From the NCBI GenBank assembly GCA_005406025.1, contig BGZK01000488.1, positions 1-64,000 of the forward strand: 64,000 bases of DNA. Direction: 5' to 3'. The DNA comes from Eumeta japonica. Taxonomy: Eukaryota; Arthropoda; Insecta; Lepidoptera; Psychidae. A program made the position numbers and the translations under genes. Below, one piece after another: positions 12,087-25,100 of this stretch (positions are counted from its first letter, which is position 1; each line of letters opens with the position of its first letter). The notes beneath the pieces were generated by a model, which had not been told where the DNA came from, did not search any database, and saw nothing but the letters and a program-made list of their open reading frames with translations.

Positions 12087-12939
12087 AATTTTAGTTTTGC
12101 AATTTTACCTACCCTCAAAAAATTTTAACATTTTTGAAAAGTACATTTTGGATAAAGCAAGCTCTTCTGATCGTGGTTTGGTTTTTCTGGGGCTTACTTC
12201 CAGGATATCGGTTCTCGCCTGTGGGGTTCCGCGCGAAGCTCCGGCACTGATAACAAATTGTTATACCTATACATTGGACAGACATAAATTTCATATTACC
12301 CATTTAATTATTGGCTGAATTTATTTGACAGTAAATTGTCTAATTTGAAAAATTTTATTTTACTCAATTTTGGGTTTTATGTTAAAATACAAGTGGGGAT
12401 CTTAGATTAGAGCTTATTTTGTTTATTTGATCAATTTGGCTTTCTTAATTGTTTTATTTAATTTTATTTTAATTTAATTAATTTGATTTATTCTTACTTA
12501 ATTCTTCTGTTTTAATTTAACTTAGTGTTTTATTTTGTGTAAAATTTGTCTTTGCATTTAATTTTATTTTATTTTATAATTTAATTTTATATAAATTTAG
12601 GATTTATTCAAAATATAAGTTGTGATTTGAAATTGAGTATATTCCATTTATTTAATTTAAATTGATTTTAATTGTATTAGTTGATATTAATAGATTTTAT
12701 TTATTTTTATTTTAAATAATTTAATTTAATTTTAATTGTGTTTTATCTTATAGTTATTTTATAGTTTAAATTCGGTTTACATTTATTATCCTGCTTGTTT
12801 ACTTACTGAAAATTATATTGGACACAATCCCAAATACAAAATCTTAGGCTTGTAACTGTAAAAATAGTGGGCGTTTTTAGAAATTTTACAAAACCTATTT
12901 TAAATCTAAATTTTACACTTTTGCATTGACATCTACTTT

Positions 12940-13084
12940 AATTTTATACATTTTATTCTTTGATTTTATACATTTTATTCTTTGATTTTATACATTTTTT
13001 CTTTGATTTTATACATTTTATTCTCTGATTTTATACATTTTATTCTTTGATTTTATTATTGATTATTTTACTTTATACATTTTA
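12940..13084. repeat. AT-rich minisatellite at the end of the LINE B 5'UTR
   Basis: A unit of about 21 bp, TTTGATTTTATACATTTTAT followed by TC, is repeated five to six times with small changes. It ends at ATTTTATCAATTGACAACGCCCC, where GC-rich ORF1 sequence begins. Confidence 0.85.
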
Positions 13085-13150
13085 TCAATTGACAACGCCC
13101 CCGTGAATAGAATTAATAGAGTAGATTGTTGGAAGCTCTGGTCCTGAAAA

Positions 13151-14771
13151 TGTCGTCAAGGCGGGTCGTAAAGGGGCGTCATTGTCCAAATCCGAGAGAG
13201 ACGGTAATGTCCCGGCATTGACGAAAGGGCGCAGAAACCGATGGCGGCGACAAAAAATCTGTAAACAGCAAAACAGAGTTGACGCCGCCATCGGAGAAAG
13301 CGCCTCAAAAACTCGGACGGGCGGGAACCTCGGCGGCCGCTACCGCGTCGGTCAAGACGAAGGCCGCAAGCGCGTGCATCGGCTCCGCTCACAATAAGTC
13401 CGCCAAAGTTGTTGGTGGAGGTGGAGCCGATGGACAAAATTGCGCGCTGGGCAGAGAGACCGACGCGGGAGTTTTACAGCGATACAGGCCGTCGGGGATT
13501 TTGCTAGGCGGGCGAGCCTGAGGGAGGAGATTGGCCGCCCGTCGCTGTCCGGAGTGGGGGGACCGAGGCCGAGTGACCTGTCGGGGGGAACTCCGCGGTG
13601 CGAGTCCCGGGGGTCCACGCCTGTGGGTGTCCACCCGATAAACAGGGTGGCATCCGCGATAGGCAACCTCGCCGTGGGGGCGAGCTCGAAAGTCTCAAAA
13701 TATCAGTAGAGAGGTTAAAGAATCGGTTATCTTGAAACTGCAAGACATTAGCGAGCTCGCTCTTCGCCTCGATGAGTCCCGCTCAGATATGTGGTGAGTT
13801 GGGCGGGGAAAAGGAGGAGGGCCGGAACTCGAGGCCGCGGAGAAAAGGTTTAAAAGATTAACCAAGAGAACTCTCGACAGGTACCCAAGATGGAGAATAA
13901 TGGAGGGCCAAAATGGGGAAACTCTGGCCGAGGCGTCGCCTCACTGATAACAAGGTCGTGGCGGCCTGCGCCGCATTATGAACTACGCTGAAGCGGCGGC
14001 GAAACAAGACAGCGGCCGCCGCCGCAGACCCACAAGATTCTGTACCGGACACACTCATCGTGGCTTCCATTGAGAACCACACCGCGGAGCACGTTATTAC
14101 GAAACTTCGCGGGTGGTGGATGCCAGGGAGATGGGTGTGGCCGTGGACCGGATGAGGAAGGCCAGGGGCAAAGGTGGTGTTGTGCTCCTCGAAGATGCTA
14201 AAAGATAGAGGAGCGGCTCAAGATACGCGGCGCCGAAGGTCGCCAAGCCAGAAATGCGGCTCCCCACCGTCATTATTCGGGACGTGCTTAGGGTCAACTC
14301 GGATGAGGACATTGTTAGGTCGTTGAGGACCCAAAATCGACACCTATCCGAGGGTCTCGATTGGGACAAGGTCAGGGCCGTGTATGCTACCGGAGACGGG
14401 CGCGCAATGACCTTGAGTGCCACCGGTGCTCGAGGTCAGCCCAGAGCTATATCATCGCCTGATCAAGGCCGGCTTTGTATACGTGGGGCTCAAAGGCGCC
14501 CGGTATGGGACCAGTCCCCGCTGGTGCAGTGTTCGCGCTGTCTCGGATACGGACATGGCAAGCGTTTTGCAAAGAAGTGTCCGAGAGGTGCGCGCACTGC
14601 GGCGAGCACACTGGCGTAACATGCCGGGCCCGAAAGGATGGAGAGCCCCCTAAATGCGTAAATTGTACAAAGGCCGGCTGCGAGGACACCGCACATGGGG
14701 CGTTCAGCTCAGAGTGCGGGGTCCAAGCAAAATGGGATGATATGGCTCGGTCGAAGGTGGCGTACTGCTAG
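13151..14771 (+). pseudogene. LINE B ORF1 (gag-like, three CCHC knuckles), frameshifted
   Basis: GC-rich coding-like sequence in shifting frames. The N-terminal part is basic and Ala/Gly/Lys-rich. The middle contains VIIRDVLRVNSDEDIV near 14266. The last 80 codons (about 14520-14771) hold three zinc knuckles: a first one around CSRCLGYGHG, a second CAHCGEHTGVTC (about 14597-14632), and a third CVNCTKAG...TAHGAFSSEC (about 14656-14718), ending KWDDMARSKVAYC and a stop. ORF1 proteins of R1-clade LINEs bind element RNA and, in telomere-specific members, are reported to bring the particle to telomeres. Frame changes fall at several points upstream of the knuckles. The start codon is not clear. 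Confidence 0.75.
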
Positions 14772-14839
14772 CAGCAGGCGCCCTGGCTGCCGAAGACCGC
14801 ACACACACGGCCGAGGGATCGTCGACCGAAGGATGCACT

Positions 14840-17800
14840 GACCGCGTATCTCTGCGGTTTATGCAGTCCAACTTGCAGCGAAGTAAATTAGCTACGACTG
14901 AGCTGCTCGTTGAGGCTGCAAGGCGAAAAATTGCGGTAGCCATTGTTCAGGAACCCTACATTGGGAATATCGGCGAGCTGAGACGGTACCCGGGGTGCAG
15001 AGTCGTCCAAAAGACGGCTCCGCGGAGGGGACCCGTCAAAGCCGCCATAATGGTCCTGAACAGCGACGTGGACGTCGAAGAGGATCAAACCCTCAACGGC
15101 GAAAACGTCGCAGCTGCCGTAATCAAAGCCGGAAACTGCAGAATTGGCGTCGTGTCGGTGTATTTCGAGGGAGACATGCCCATCGGCCCGTACCTCGATC
15201 GCGTGCGATACGTCTGCTCAAAACTCGGGACCGACAAAATCATCCTGGGGGGCGATGTCAACGCGTGGAGTGTATGGTGGGGCAGCGAACGCAATGATGC
15301 GCGCGGTGTCGATCTCTGCGACTTCCTCGATTCTGAGGGCTGCACATCTTGAACGAGGGCAATACGCCCACGTTCGAGGTGTATAGGGATCGTCTCCTCA
15401 AGAGCGTGGTGGATGTGACTGCGTGCAGCCGCTCTACTGGATAGAGCGGAGGGATGGCAGGTGGTCCGAGACGTAACATCCTCGGACCATAACGCGGTCA
15501 CGTTCGCCGTGCGGGTGGAGGGACGATCCGGCCCTCGGCCTCTCTGGTACACGAGTCTACAATACGGCAAAGGCTCGATGGTCCGAGTTCGCAGCAGCCA
15601 TGGATGCTGCTCTTAATGAAGGGACTCTGACCACCGAGATGGTGAAATCTGTGGGCTCGTGCGACCAACTCGACGAGGTTGTTGAGACTTACACCGAATG
15701 CATCCGACAAGCTTGCGACGCTGCCATTCCACGTAAAAGCTCGAACACGCGTGGACTGAAACCCCTGGTGGAGTCCCGAGTTAGAGGGCTGAAACGAGAT
15801 GCGCGCACAAAGAAGCGGCGCATCCGAAATGCGGCCCCGGCAGACGGGAGTACGTGGTCGGGGTATGTGCAGGCTAGGAGGTTTACGAAAGGGCAGTGGC
15901 TGAGGCGCAGACCACGAGCTGGAAACGGTTTTGCTCTGCACAGGATGGAGAGAGCCTGTGGGACGGCATCTACAGGGTCATCAGGGAAACGGGAAAAACC
16001 GGGAGGATGTCCTATTAAAACTGACTCGGGACAAGTAATAGGTCCGGACGAGTCAGCGACCCTCCTGGCGGAAACCTTTTCCTGATGACCGTGTCGATAC
16101 TGACGATCCGTATCATACGGAAGTCAGAAGGCGAACCGACGGGAGTAGTCAACCACCCGAAGCTTCGGGGATCTGCCCGGGTGGACCCACCTTTACCGGG
16201 GCTGAGGTTAGGTTTGCTCTTAAAGCATTCCACCCTCGAAAGGCCCGGCATTGATGGGTTCACCTCGGACATATGCCAGGCTGCCATTTTCCGGGATCTG
16301 GGATTGTTCCTAGCGATGGCCAATAAGTGCCTTGAGCTGGGATACTTTCCCCGAGCCTGGAAGGTGGCGGCAATCAAGGTGATCCCGAAGCCGGGTAAGG
16401 AAGACTACGCCCGTCCGAAGTCTTACCGTCCTAGGTCTGCTCCTGTGCTGGGCAAAACAGTGGAAAGGATGCTGGTCGGCGCCTCCAGTGGCACTTAATG
16501 CCAAAACTTCAGGCGACGCAGTATGGCTTCACGCCGCAGCGCGGACGGAGGACGCCCTTATGATCTGATGACACATATCTATCAAGAGTTAAATCTCAAA
16601 AGATCATATTAATGGTGTCATTGGACATAGAGGGCGCCTTCGACAACGCGTGGTGGCCGGCGTTGGAGACCCAGCTGCGCGCCTGGCTGCCCGGTGAACC
16701 TCCATGGCCTGGTCCGAGGCTACCTTCGGGACCGGGAGGTAGTCGTCAAGTACGCTGGAGGGAGTGCAGGAAAGGGACTTCAAAGGGTTGTATACAAGGT
16801 TCTATAGCCGGTCCAACCTTTGGAACCTGATCCTGGATTCCTACTCCGAGAACTCGGGGAACTCGGCGTATACGTGCAGGCGTTCGCGGATGATGTGGTC
16901 CTCATGTTCTCCGGACAGTCGGCTTCGTCGATCGAGTCTAGCTCGCGTGCTGGGGAGTCAGAAATAAGCTGAGGTTCGCGCCATCGAAAACAAACTCGAT
17001 GGTGCTGACCAAAAGCTGAAATATGACGACCCAGTGGTGCACATGAATGGCGAGCGGATTAGCTCGGTTGGCGAAATACGCCTCGGTCTGACCATAGACA
17101 AAAGCTGACGTTCATTCCTCATGTCGCCAAGGCTTGTAAAAGGCTACTAATATTTACAAGGGCTTAGCCCGAGCGGCCAAGGCGACGTGGGGTCTGAGTC
17201 CGGAGATCGTGAGGACCATATACATTACCGTGATAGAGCCTATCGTTCTGTACGCTTCGTGCGCTTGGGCACCGGCGACGAGGAAGCTCGGCGTGCGAAA
17301 GATGCTCGACGCTGTCCAGCGCAGCGTCGCTCTGAAGGCATGCCGGGCTCACCGTACAGTGTCCCTGCATTCCGCGCTCATCCTCGCGAGGCTGCTCCCA
17401 GACATTAGAGTGAGGGAAGTGGCCTGGTTATACGAGGTTAAGCGCGGAAAGATTTAGGGGACACTTTGTCGACCGGGAGCTCGAGAGACCCGTGTATTTC
17501 GGCGATTTGCCTCACCCCGCGCACGTGCCCGAAATCGGGTACGAGAGCGTCGAGGACCTCGACCCCCAGACGGTGGACCGTCTCGCCGTCGTCGGGCCGC
17601 GCATTTTCACCGACGGTAGCCGTATCGAAGGCAAAGTCGGAGCGGCCCTGACGGAGTGGCGGGACGGTAGGGAGACGTGGTACTCGACGCTACGACTCGA
17701 TCCCTTCTGCACGGTCTTTCAGGCGGAGATGGTCGCGCTGCAAAGGGCGATACGGAGGGTGAAGAATGGTAAAGACGGGCTGGTCAACATTTTCAGTGAC

Positions 17801-18375
17801 TCCAGGTCCTCCTGGAGGTATTGGCCGGCCCGAAGACCTATCACCCTCTGGCCCATGAAGCTAGGCGCGACATCTCCGAGATCGTTGCGGAAGGCAGGGC
17901 TGTGCGCTTATTTTGGGTTAGAGCGCATGCCGGAATCGCGGGAAACGAGCGTGCGGACGAGCTCGCCAGGCGCGCCGCCCTCACCAAGAAGACGGCAGCG
18001 GACTATGACAGGTTTCCGCTGTCGTACGCGAAAAGGGTGATTAGGGCGGCGAGCCTGGAAGAGTGGCAGGAACGATACGCCGAGGGAGGCACAGGTGAAA
18101 TCACCAAATGCTTCTTTCCCGAGTGGAACAAGCGTACCGGGTCCTCCGAAAACGGAAATGACGTCCCACTTGGCGCAAACCCTTACGGGACATGGCGGGT
18201 TCTCACAGTACCTACATAGGTTCAAACTGAAGGACTCGCCATACTGCGCCTGTGATCCCGCTAAAATCCAGGACGTGCTGCACGTTCTCGAGGAATGTCC
18301 AATGTTTCTGCGGGGCGTGTGGCACTGGAAACGGAGATTGGCGTCATTGTCGGGGGGAGTTTCCAACAATAGTTG
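14840..18375 (+). pseudogene. LINE B ORF2 (endonuclease-RT-RNase H-zinc), frameshifted
   Basis: The endonuclease (about 14855-15510) has LRFMQSNLQRSKLATTELL, the catalytic glutamate in IVQEPYIGN, the ILGGDVNAWSVWW box near 15243 and a terminal SDHNAVTF box near 15485. The RT shows GIDGFTSDICQAA (16250), KVIPKPGKEDYARPKSYRP, motif A SLDIEGAFDNAWWP (16618) and catalytic FADDVV near 16883. RNase H has TDGSRIEGKVGAAL (17608), the glutamate of FQAEM, DS near 17800 and HAGIAGNERADELA near 17930. The tail has YCACDPAKIQDVLHVLEEC (18241-18297), a C-C-H-C zinc motif. The longest intact pieces are 130-180 codons. Together with ORF1 it would perform target-primed reverse transcription at the telomere if it were intact. 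Confidence 0.85.
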
Positions 18376-18773
18376 AAGACGACCAAAGGGAAAAATTTTT
18401 AATTATTGTTGCAAAGGGTAGGAAGATGCTTGAATTTAAATAGAAATTAAAAGAAAAGGATGTAGGAATGGGAAAACTGGAAGTAAGAAAGAACAGAACG
18501 ATAGATGGTTTAATAAAACGGAGAATAGGGATGGTAGAATATGTAAATATTATAATATAGAATAATGTAAAATAAATAAATAGATTAAACAATAAAATAT
18601 GATAATATTTATTATTTAAATGAAAATAATATAAACAAGCATAAAGAGGGTTAATCAAATTAAAATGAGAAAGAAAAAGAAAAGAAAAAAGGACAATAAA
18701 AATATAATACATAAAACATGATTGAATTATTTAACCCTCCCTAAAATACAAGAGATGTATAAACGAGATAAGA
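18376..18773 (+). other. LINE B 3' untranslated tail
   Basis: A purine-rich, A-dominated tract of about 400 bp has no gene. It ends in AAACGAGATAAGAA just before CCTAA repeats. Confidence 0.65.
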
Positions 18774-18839
18774 ACCTAACCTAACCTAACCTAACTGGTA
18801 ACCTAACCTAACCTAACCTAACCTAACCTAACCTAACCT
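18774..18839. repeat. Telomeric (CCTAA)n between LINE B and LINE C
   Basis: About twelve CCTAA units, interrupted once by CTGGTAA, lie between the A-rich tail of LINE B and the start of LINE C at TAGTTACCTCAGG. The length and purity are well above chance. Confidence 0.95.
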
Positions 18840-20059
18840 TAGTTACCTCAGGAGCCAACCAAGCAACACGCGTTCGTATCGCTCTCCGCGAATAAACTAT
18901 GTAAATTAAAATTTCCCGCGAAAATAAACTGTCCGACAACAGTGTAAAGTGTGCAAGTGTCTTAGTGATCGAATATCGGTGTCACCTGGTGAGAACCCGA
19001 CGCTATCCTGGAAATTAAAAATAAAGTTTTCGAAAGTGCCCAAAGAGAAATAGCCGTTCCGGATATCGGTAAAGTGTCGTGCTTAGTACACAATAAAGTG
19101 CACACCACAGGCCGCCACATATCCCTCAGGAACAACATAGCAGGAAGAACTCAGGAAACTAAATATTTCCCGGAAAGAAAAATAAAAATTTCTTATCTCT
19201 AAAGAAGACCCTATTCTTAACTTAAGTGACATATATCACACGGTGACCTAGTAGACATTTGTCACCAAAGATTGGCTGAGTCAGAAGTTAAATGTAAACA
19301 GGGCTTCATTTGAAAATAGAAACCGATATACATATCACCAAAACGCGCGAAAACGAAAAACCGAGACATAAAATACAAAAACACGCTGAAAATAGGTGCG
19401 ACCCAAAAATTTCCTCGCAGATCATAAAGTGCACAAATACGATAAGTGGACAGAACGGATTATATTCCAAAATAGTGCTCTTTGTCAAAAGAAGTTTTCG
19501 AAAACACCTAAAGTCCTACAAATCAGAATAGGGTCCTAAAGGTGAAAAATAATTTCCCGCTGACAAAGCACCACATATCGCGGCCACGACCGAGCCAGTA
19601 CACGTGCACTGAAAGTTGCAAATCTGCGTCATTGGGGACGGCGACCGCATTCCTTCATAAGGCGACCTCTCGGAATTCGGTCAGAACGTGCGTCATTAGG
19701 CACGTGTACACGAGTTTACAAAGTCTAACAAAATCGGACTAACAATATAATAACCATTGCCCAAAAAATTTGGATTAACACTAACACTAAGAAAATAACA
19801 ACAGAACAAAATAAAAATTCTGAACAACTCCTTAAGTCTCATCAAAGCCAGTAAGAAAGGAAAAGAGACAAATAGTTGAGTGCAGAGGATTTTAAAATTG
19901 TTCAAAACCAATTTAACTAAACAAAACAACTATAATAGATACGAAACGCAATAGTTGCAACTAACAAATCTGCTTGCTGTGCAGTAAAGGTAACCACCAC
20001 TACACACTCTAAAATTATTAAATAAATACTTAAATAAAAAAAATAAAATAAAAAAAAAA
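18840..20059 (+). promoter_or_regulatory. LINE C 5' untranslated region
   Basis: About 1.2 kb without a convincing gene lies between the telomeric tract and the ORF1 ATG. It is A-rich and starts with TAGTTACCTCAGGAGCC. Internal promoter activity would be expected for a full-length LINE but is not shown by the sequence. Confidence 0.5.
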
Positions 20060-22060
20060 ATGTCGACAAAGAGTCAAAGCCGCACCGAAGAAGTTGCAGC
20101 ATCTCACATCAAAAAGGCACAGAACCCCCGGCTGAGAACTTTACAGTCGAGGATGGTGAAACGCCATTGAGAGTGCAAACCGACTTGAGTGAAGCGGGAA
20201 GCGTAAAAGCGATCCCAACCCGCAAAACAGTACGCAGGTCGAACTCAGACGGTGCGCAACACAAAAGTCAAGAATGGGAGCAAGCAAGCTGCCCCTCGTC
20301 ACCACTAGAAATAGAAGAAGGTTCGATTCCCTCCCCCACCATCTCAGCCCTCTCTGAAAGTAAAATAGAAGAGAAAGGTTGAGCATGTTACCGAGAACGA
20401 AAAGGGAAGGGGCGGAGATGGACCTGGCGACTAGGGAAGCAAACGAACTGCTTCTGAAAGGCAAAGAGGCCCTGGAGTGCAGGCAACATGAAGCGAGGTG
20501 CAAAAGCATCGCAGCGGGTGCCTGCAATCACTCTACGAGATCGTGCTCGCTCTTTCGGACTCCCGTTCTGACATAAATACAATCTAGAGGCCGAACGCAC
20601 CAACACGCACAAGAACTGGTGCGAATAGAAAGGGCCCACAACAAAGATTTGACAAACGTCGTTAAAACGCTGACAGAAGAACTCAGCCAGGCGCGAAGAC
20701 GTCCGAAAAGTCTGGACGAAACAAAATCAATAAGGGACTGGCTGGGTTATGAAACAGAGGAAAGCAAGGAGACAAACAAAGACGTGAAGAAGCGACTACT
20801 AGATATAGAAACCTCTAAGGGAAATAAAGATGGAGAAATCAAAACGAAAGTAGAGAGCGTCACACCGTCCACTAAGAAAATGGAAACAGACATAAAGACG
20901 CTTTCGGCACAATTGGATGAACTCAGAACCAAATGGGGGCTCTAAAGAATGAAACTAGCAGAACGCTTGAAACGTCGAACAAAACTCTCCACGAAATAAA
21001 AACCTCCGAAACAACTGTCCGCGAACGAAAAGGTAGAAGAACAACTAAAAGCCGTTCAATCGGCAGTCGAAAATGTCAGCGAACGTCTTAACAGTGCCAG
21101 GGATCCAGTCGTGCAAATCGATCTGCATGAGCAATTGCAGCCGCTGCAAGAAAAATGGAGGCAATGTCATCAGCAATGAAGACAATGAGGGATAAAGAGC
21201 CCAGACACCGCCAACGCCGGGAAGGAATCTCGAAAGAGAACTGGCGGAAGCTCATAAAAGCTCACAAATCCCAAACCCTCATACGCAGAAGCGGCTGCGA
21301 AATCACCAACCCACAACCGAATCACACGTTGATAGTCTCCTCAAAGGACAAAACCCATACGGGAGAACACGTCCTTCAAATAATTAGAGAGGCTATCGAC
21401 ACAAAGAAATCAGGTGCGAAAGTGGAAAGGGTCCGAAAAGCCAGGAACCAAAGGTGATATTGAAATGCAGCACGAAAGAGGACATGGAGGCCATCAGAAC
21501 AAAATGAGGTCCCGTAAAGAAATAAAAGTGGAAGCGGCCAAAGCGGCGAACCTGCTCATCATGAAAGGGTAATGGCCTACCACAAGGACGCGGACATTAT
21601 TGAAAACGTTCTGGCTCAAAACAAGCACTTGGTTAAAGACATTAACTTAAAAGAAGTGACGATACGGGTCAGATATAGGAAGAGGGCACGCAACCAACTA
21701 CAGTGCCACCCAGTACTAGAACTAAGCCCAAGTGTCCACAAAGATTCCTAGAAGCAGGAAAATTGTATATCGACCTCCAAAGTCGCAGTATACCAATCCC
21801 TCTGGTCCAGTGTGCTAAATGCCTAGGTTTTGGGCACACGAAAGCTGTTGCGGGGAAAAACTGCGACATGTAGTTACTGCGCGGACAAAACTCATGAATG
21901 GGAAAAATGCCCGCGTAGAAAACAAAATGAGGAACCGAAATGCAAGAACTGCTGGGAGAACGGGATCAAAACTGAGGCCAACCACGAGGCCTTTAGCAAC
22001 AAATGCAAGGTGAGGCAGAAATGGGATGAAATAGCCCGATCGCGCATTGCCTATTGCTAA
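20060..22060 (+). pseudogene. LINE C ORF1 (gag-like), frameshifted
   Basis: An ATG at 20060 opens MSTKSQSRTEEVAAS. The first frame is lost within about 40 codons, but the neighbouring frames continue. 20600-21170 encodes a highly charged Lys/Glu-rich region typical of coiled coil. 21290-21440 encodes NHTLIVSSKDKTHTGEHVLQ and TKKSGAKVERV, a conserved region shared with LINE F. 21560-21680 contains KDADIIENVLAQNKHLVKD. Zinc knuckles follow: QCAKCLGFGHTK near 21808, CSYCADKTHEWEKC near 21872 and CKNCWENGI...HEAFSNKC near 21941, ending KWDEIARSRIAYC and a stop at 22060. RNA-binding particle protein of an R1-clade LINE, not intact as written. Confidence 0.75.
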
Positions 22061-22117
22061 GGGCAACGACATGGAAACCGGCGACGCTCCCACAGAAGTG
22101 GACACAAAACGATTCTG

Positions 22118-25100
22118 ATGATTCAAGCGAATCTCCAGAGATCCAAAGTAGCGACTGCAGAGTTACTCCAGCTGGCGACAGAGAAAGGGATATCGATAGC
22201 CTTGGTTCAGGAACCCTATGTAGGAAACCAAGGCATCCTAAAACAAAATCCCGGCACCAAAGTAATACAGTGCACTGTCGGCCGCCAGAAGCCAGTGAAA
22301 GCGGCGATAATTGTTTTCGGAGACAAAGTAGAGGTTTTACATGACCCACAACTAGTCACGGAAACCGAATCGGCCGTCCTATTAAAAATAGGCAGAATGA
22401 AGCTGGGTATCATCTCGATCTACTTCGAAGGAGACGAGGACATCGAGCCATATATCATCAGAACGAAAAGGCTTGCAAAATCTGGGAACAGAAAATCTGA
22501 TCATAGCTGGCGACATAAATGCGTGGAGCCACTGGTGGGAAGCCAGAGACAGGAGGGCCAAGCTTACAGAGATTTCTTGGACGAAATGGGCTTCCACATC
22601 CTCAACACAGGAAGCACTCCCACCTTCGAGACCTATAGGGGCGATAGAATCTGCAGTAGTATAGTAGACGTGACCGCATGCAGTTCACCTAATAGGTAGA
22701 GTCGAGAATGGAGAGTGGACAGAACAACAACATCGGACCACAACGCGATCGTGTTCAACCTGCGTCTAAGCGGGCCCATAAAACCCATGGAGCCGATAAC
22801 CACGCGCAGATACAACACGAACAAAGCAGACTGGACTGAATTCTGTCTACAGCTCAGAAATACTCTTCAGAAGTACGGGATTGCCGAAAAGGTCGAACGA
22901 ACGAAGAGACCTGAGGATTTGGAAGCGAACAGCAGAGAATACATAGCTGCTATCCAGGAAGTCTGTGAAGAAATATTTCCGAAGATAGGACAGAGGAAAA
23001 CAAAAGCGAATCCCCCCTGGTGGACAGCGGAACTAAGCGCTCTAAAAAAAGACGTCTTGCGCAAAAAGAGGAGAATCCGCAACGCAGCCCCACGAGAAAA
23101 AGGCCGTAATCGAAGATTACCTTACGGCCAAGACGATATACACTCAGAAAGCCGAAATAGCACAGACAGAAAGCTGGAAAGAGTACTGCACGACCAGGAC
23201 AAGGAAAGCATGTGGGACAAAGTATACAGAGTAATAAGGAATAAAAAGGTAGACTGCCAGACACATTGCTGAGAAACTCTGAGGGCAAAACACTGAGCCC
23301 ACGAATCGGCAAAACTTCTCGCGAACACATTTTACCCCGACGACTCTGTATCGACGGATATGCCATTCCACATCCGAACGAGAGAAAGGATAGAAGACAA
23401 ACCTGTAGAAGACCTAAGACTGTCGGAAGATGATCCACCGTTCACGATGGAACTAAAGGCAGTCCTGAGAGAGTTAAATCCGAAAAAGGCTCCGGGACCA
23501 GACGGCCTGACGGCAGATATCTGCATAGCGGCGATAGAGAGCGAGATGGAAGTATTTCTAGCGATAGCCAATAAATGCCTGGAATTGGCTTACTTCCCCA
23601 CGCACTGGAAGACCGCACATGTCGTCATAATACCGAAACCTGGAAAGAGGATTACACCCTCCCTAAATCCTACAGGCCGATAGGTCTACTACCGATCCCG
23701 GAAGATAGTGGAAAAATTAATGATAGGCCGAATCAATGGCACATGCTTCCTTCACTCAGTCCTAAGCAATACGGGTTCATGCCACAGCGAAGCACGGAAG
23801 ATGCCCTCTACGACCTCGTTAATCATGTCAAAAGGAGATAGAAAGCAAAAAGCGGTACTCCTTATTTCACTTGATATAGAGGGCGCCTTCGACAACGCAT
23901 GGTGGCCAGCACTAAAACACAGCTCATCGACAAAAATGCCCGGGTAATCTATACCAAATGGCATGTTCGTACCTCACAGAGCGGAAAATAACGGTCAATT
24001 ACGCAAGAGAAACGGTCACAAAATCCACAAACAAAGGTTGTGTCCAAGGATCCATATGTGGACCGACCTTCTGGAATATAATCATCGACTCGCTTCTTCA
24101 AAGACTGACCGACGCAAAGGTACACTGTCAGGCATTTGCCGACGATGTAGTCCTCGCTTTCTCGAGTGAATCGAGCTCCACCATAGAAAACGCCGCCAAC
24201 GAAGCTATGAAAATCGTCACAAAATGGGGTTCCGAAAATAAGCTGAATTTCGCACCACAAAAACACAAGCTATGGTGCTAACGAAAAGCTGAAATTTCAA
24301 AACCCACCATACAGATGGCGGGCTCCCAAATCAACCTAGTCGAAGAGATAAAGGTGCTCGGCCTAATAATAGACACGAGGCTAAACTTCCGGTCACATGT
24401 AGCGGCAGTCTGTAAAAGTCTATCGAAATCTACAAGCGACTAGCCTGCAGCGCAAAAGTAACATGGGGTCTGAACAGCGAAATAATAAGGATCATATACA
24501 CAGCAGTGATCGAACCCATCATGATGTACGCATCGAACACATGGGCTCCGGCGACCGAGTTAGAAATGATCAGATCGGTTCTAAGCTCGCTTCAAAGAGG
24601 TTTTGCCATCAAGATCTGTAGAGCCTACAGAACGGTCTCACTCACCTCAGCTATGATCCTTGCAGGCTTACTTCCACTGGACCTCAGAATACGGGAAGCG
24701 GAGGCGCTGTACAAAGCAAAAAGGATTATCGATGGACTATCTTCCACCAGGAAAAGAGCTAGAAAAGGACATTGCAAACACTGAGAGCCACACCCGCAAA
24801 AGCAATGTCCATAGAATACGAGCTCGTAGACGAATCGGATCCCGATCCCCTTGGAAAAATTGCCGGCCCGCAAATCTACACGGACGGCAGCAAAATTAAC
24901 GGAAGGGTCGGAGCAGCGATCACCTGGTGGACGAACGATACAGAATCGGAATACCAAACTCTCAGTCTACATCCTTCATGCTCAGTATATCAAGCGGAAA
25001 TGTACGCCCTGTATAGAGCAGTCGCAATGGTTAAAGCCAGTCGAGAGAAAGTGGTGAACATTTTGAGTGACTCTAGATCATCACTGGAACTCCTGAGCAA

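Larger units (their letters stand above)
10662..13150 (+). promoter_or_regulatory. LINE B long 5' untranslated region
   Basis: About 2.4 kb without a convincing ORF precedes ORF1. The first 700 bp are GC-richer; the rest is strongly AT-rich. Two related modules about 450 bp apart each contain a hairpin built on GATATCTC...GAGATATC with AGCCGTT in the loop, followed 25-40 bp later by CTACCCTCAAA and an AAAATTT-rich stretch. R1-clade LINEs keep internal promoters in the 5'UTR, so promoter function is plausible but inferred. The assignment to B rests on position between the telomeric remnant and ORF1. Confidence 0.55.
10662..18773 (+). mobile_element. LINE B: near full-length R1-clade (TRAS/SART-like) retrotransposon
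   Basis: An 8.1-kb element lies between telomeric remnants (10650-10661 and 18774-18839). It has a 2.4-kb 5'UTR, ORF1 ending in three CCHC knuckles, ORF2 with endonuclease, RT, RNase H and C-terminal zinc region, then an A-rich 3' tail. LINE A and LINE E are truncated relatives. Many single-base frameshifts break the ORFs, although every domain is recognisable. The telomeric flanks and R1-clade domain order support a TRAS/SART-type telomere-specific LINE; the exact family cannot be fixed without a phylogeny. Confidence 0.85.

Noticed and set aside
20379..20945. Lys/Glu-rich open frame as a separate coiled-coil gene
   Set aside because: It fits the coiled-coil part of LINE C ORF1 by position and by parallel with LINE F.
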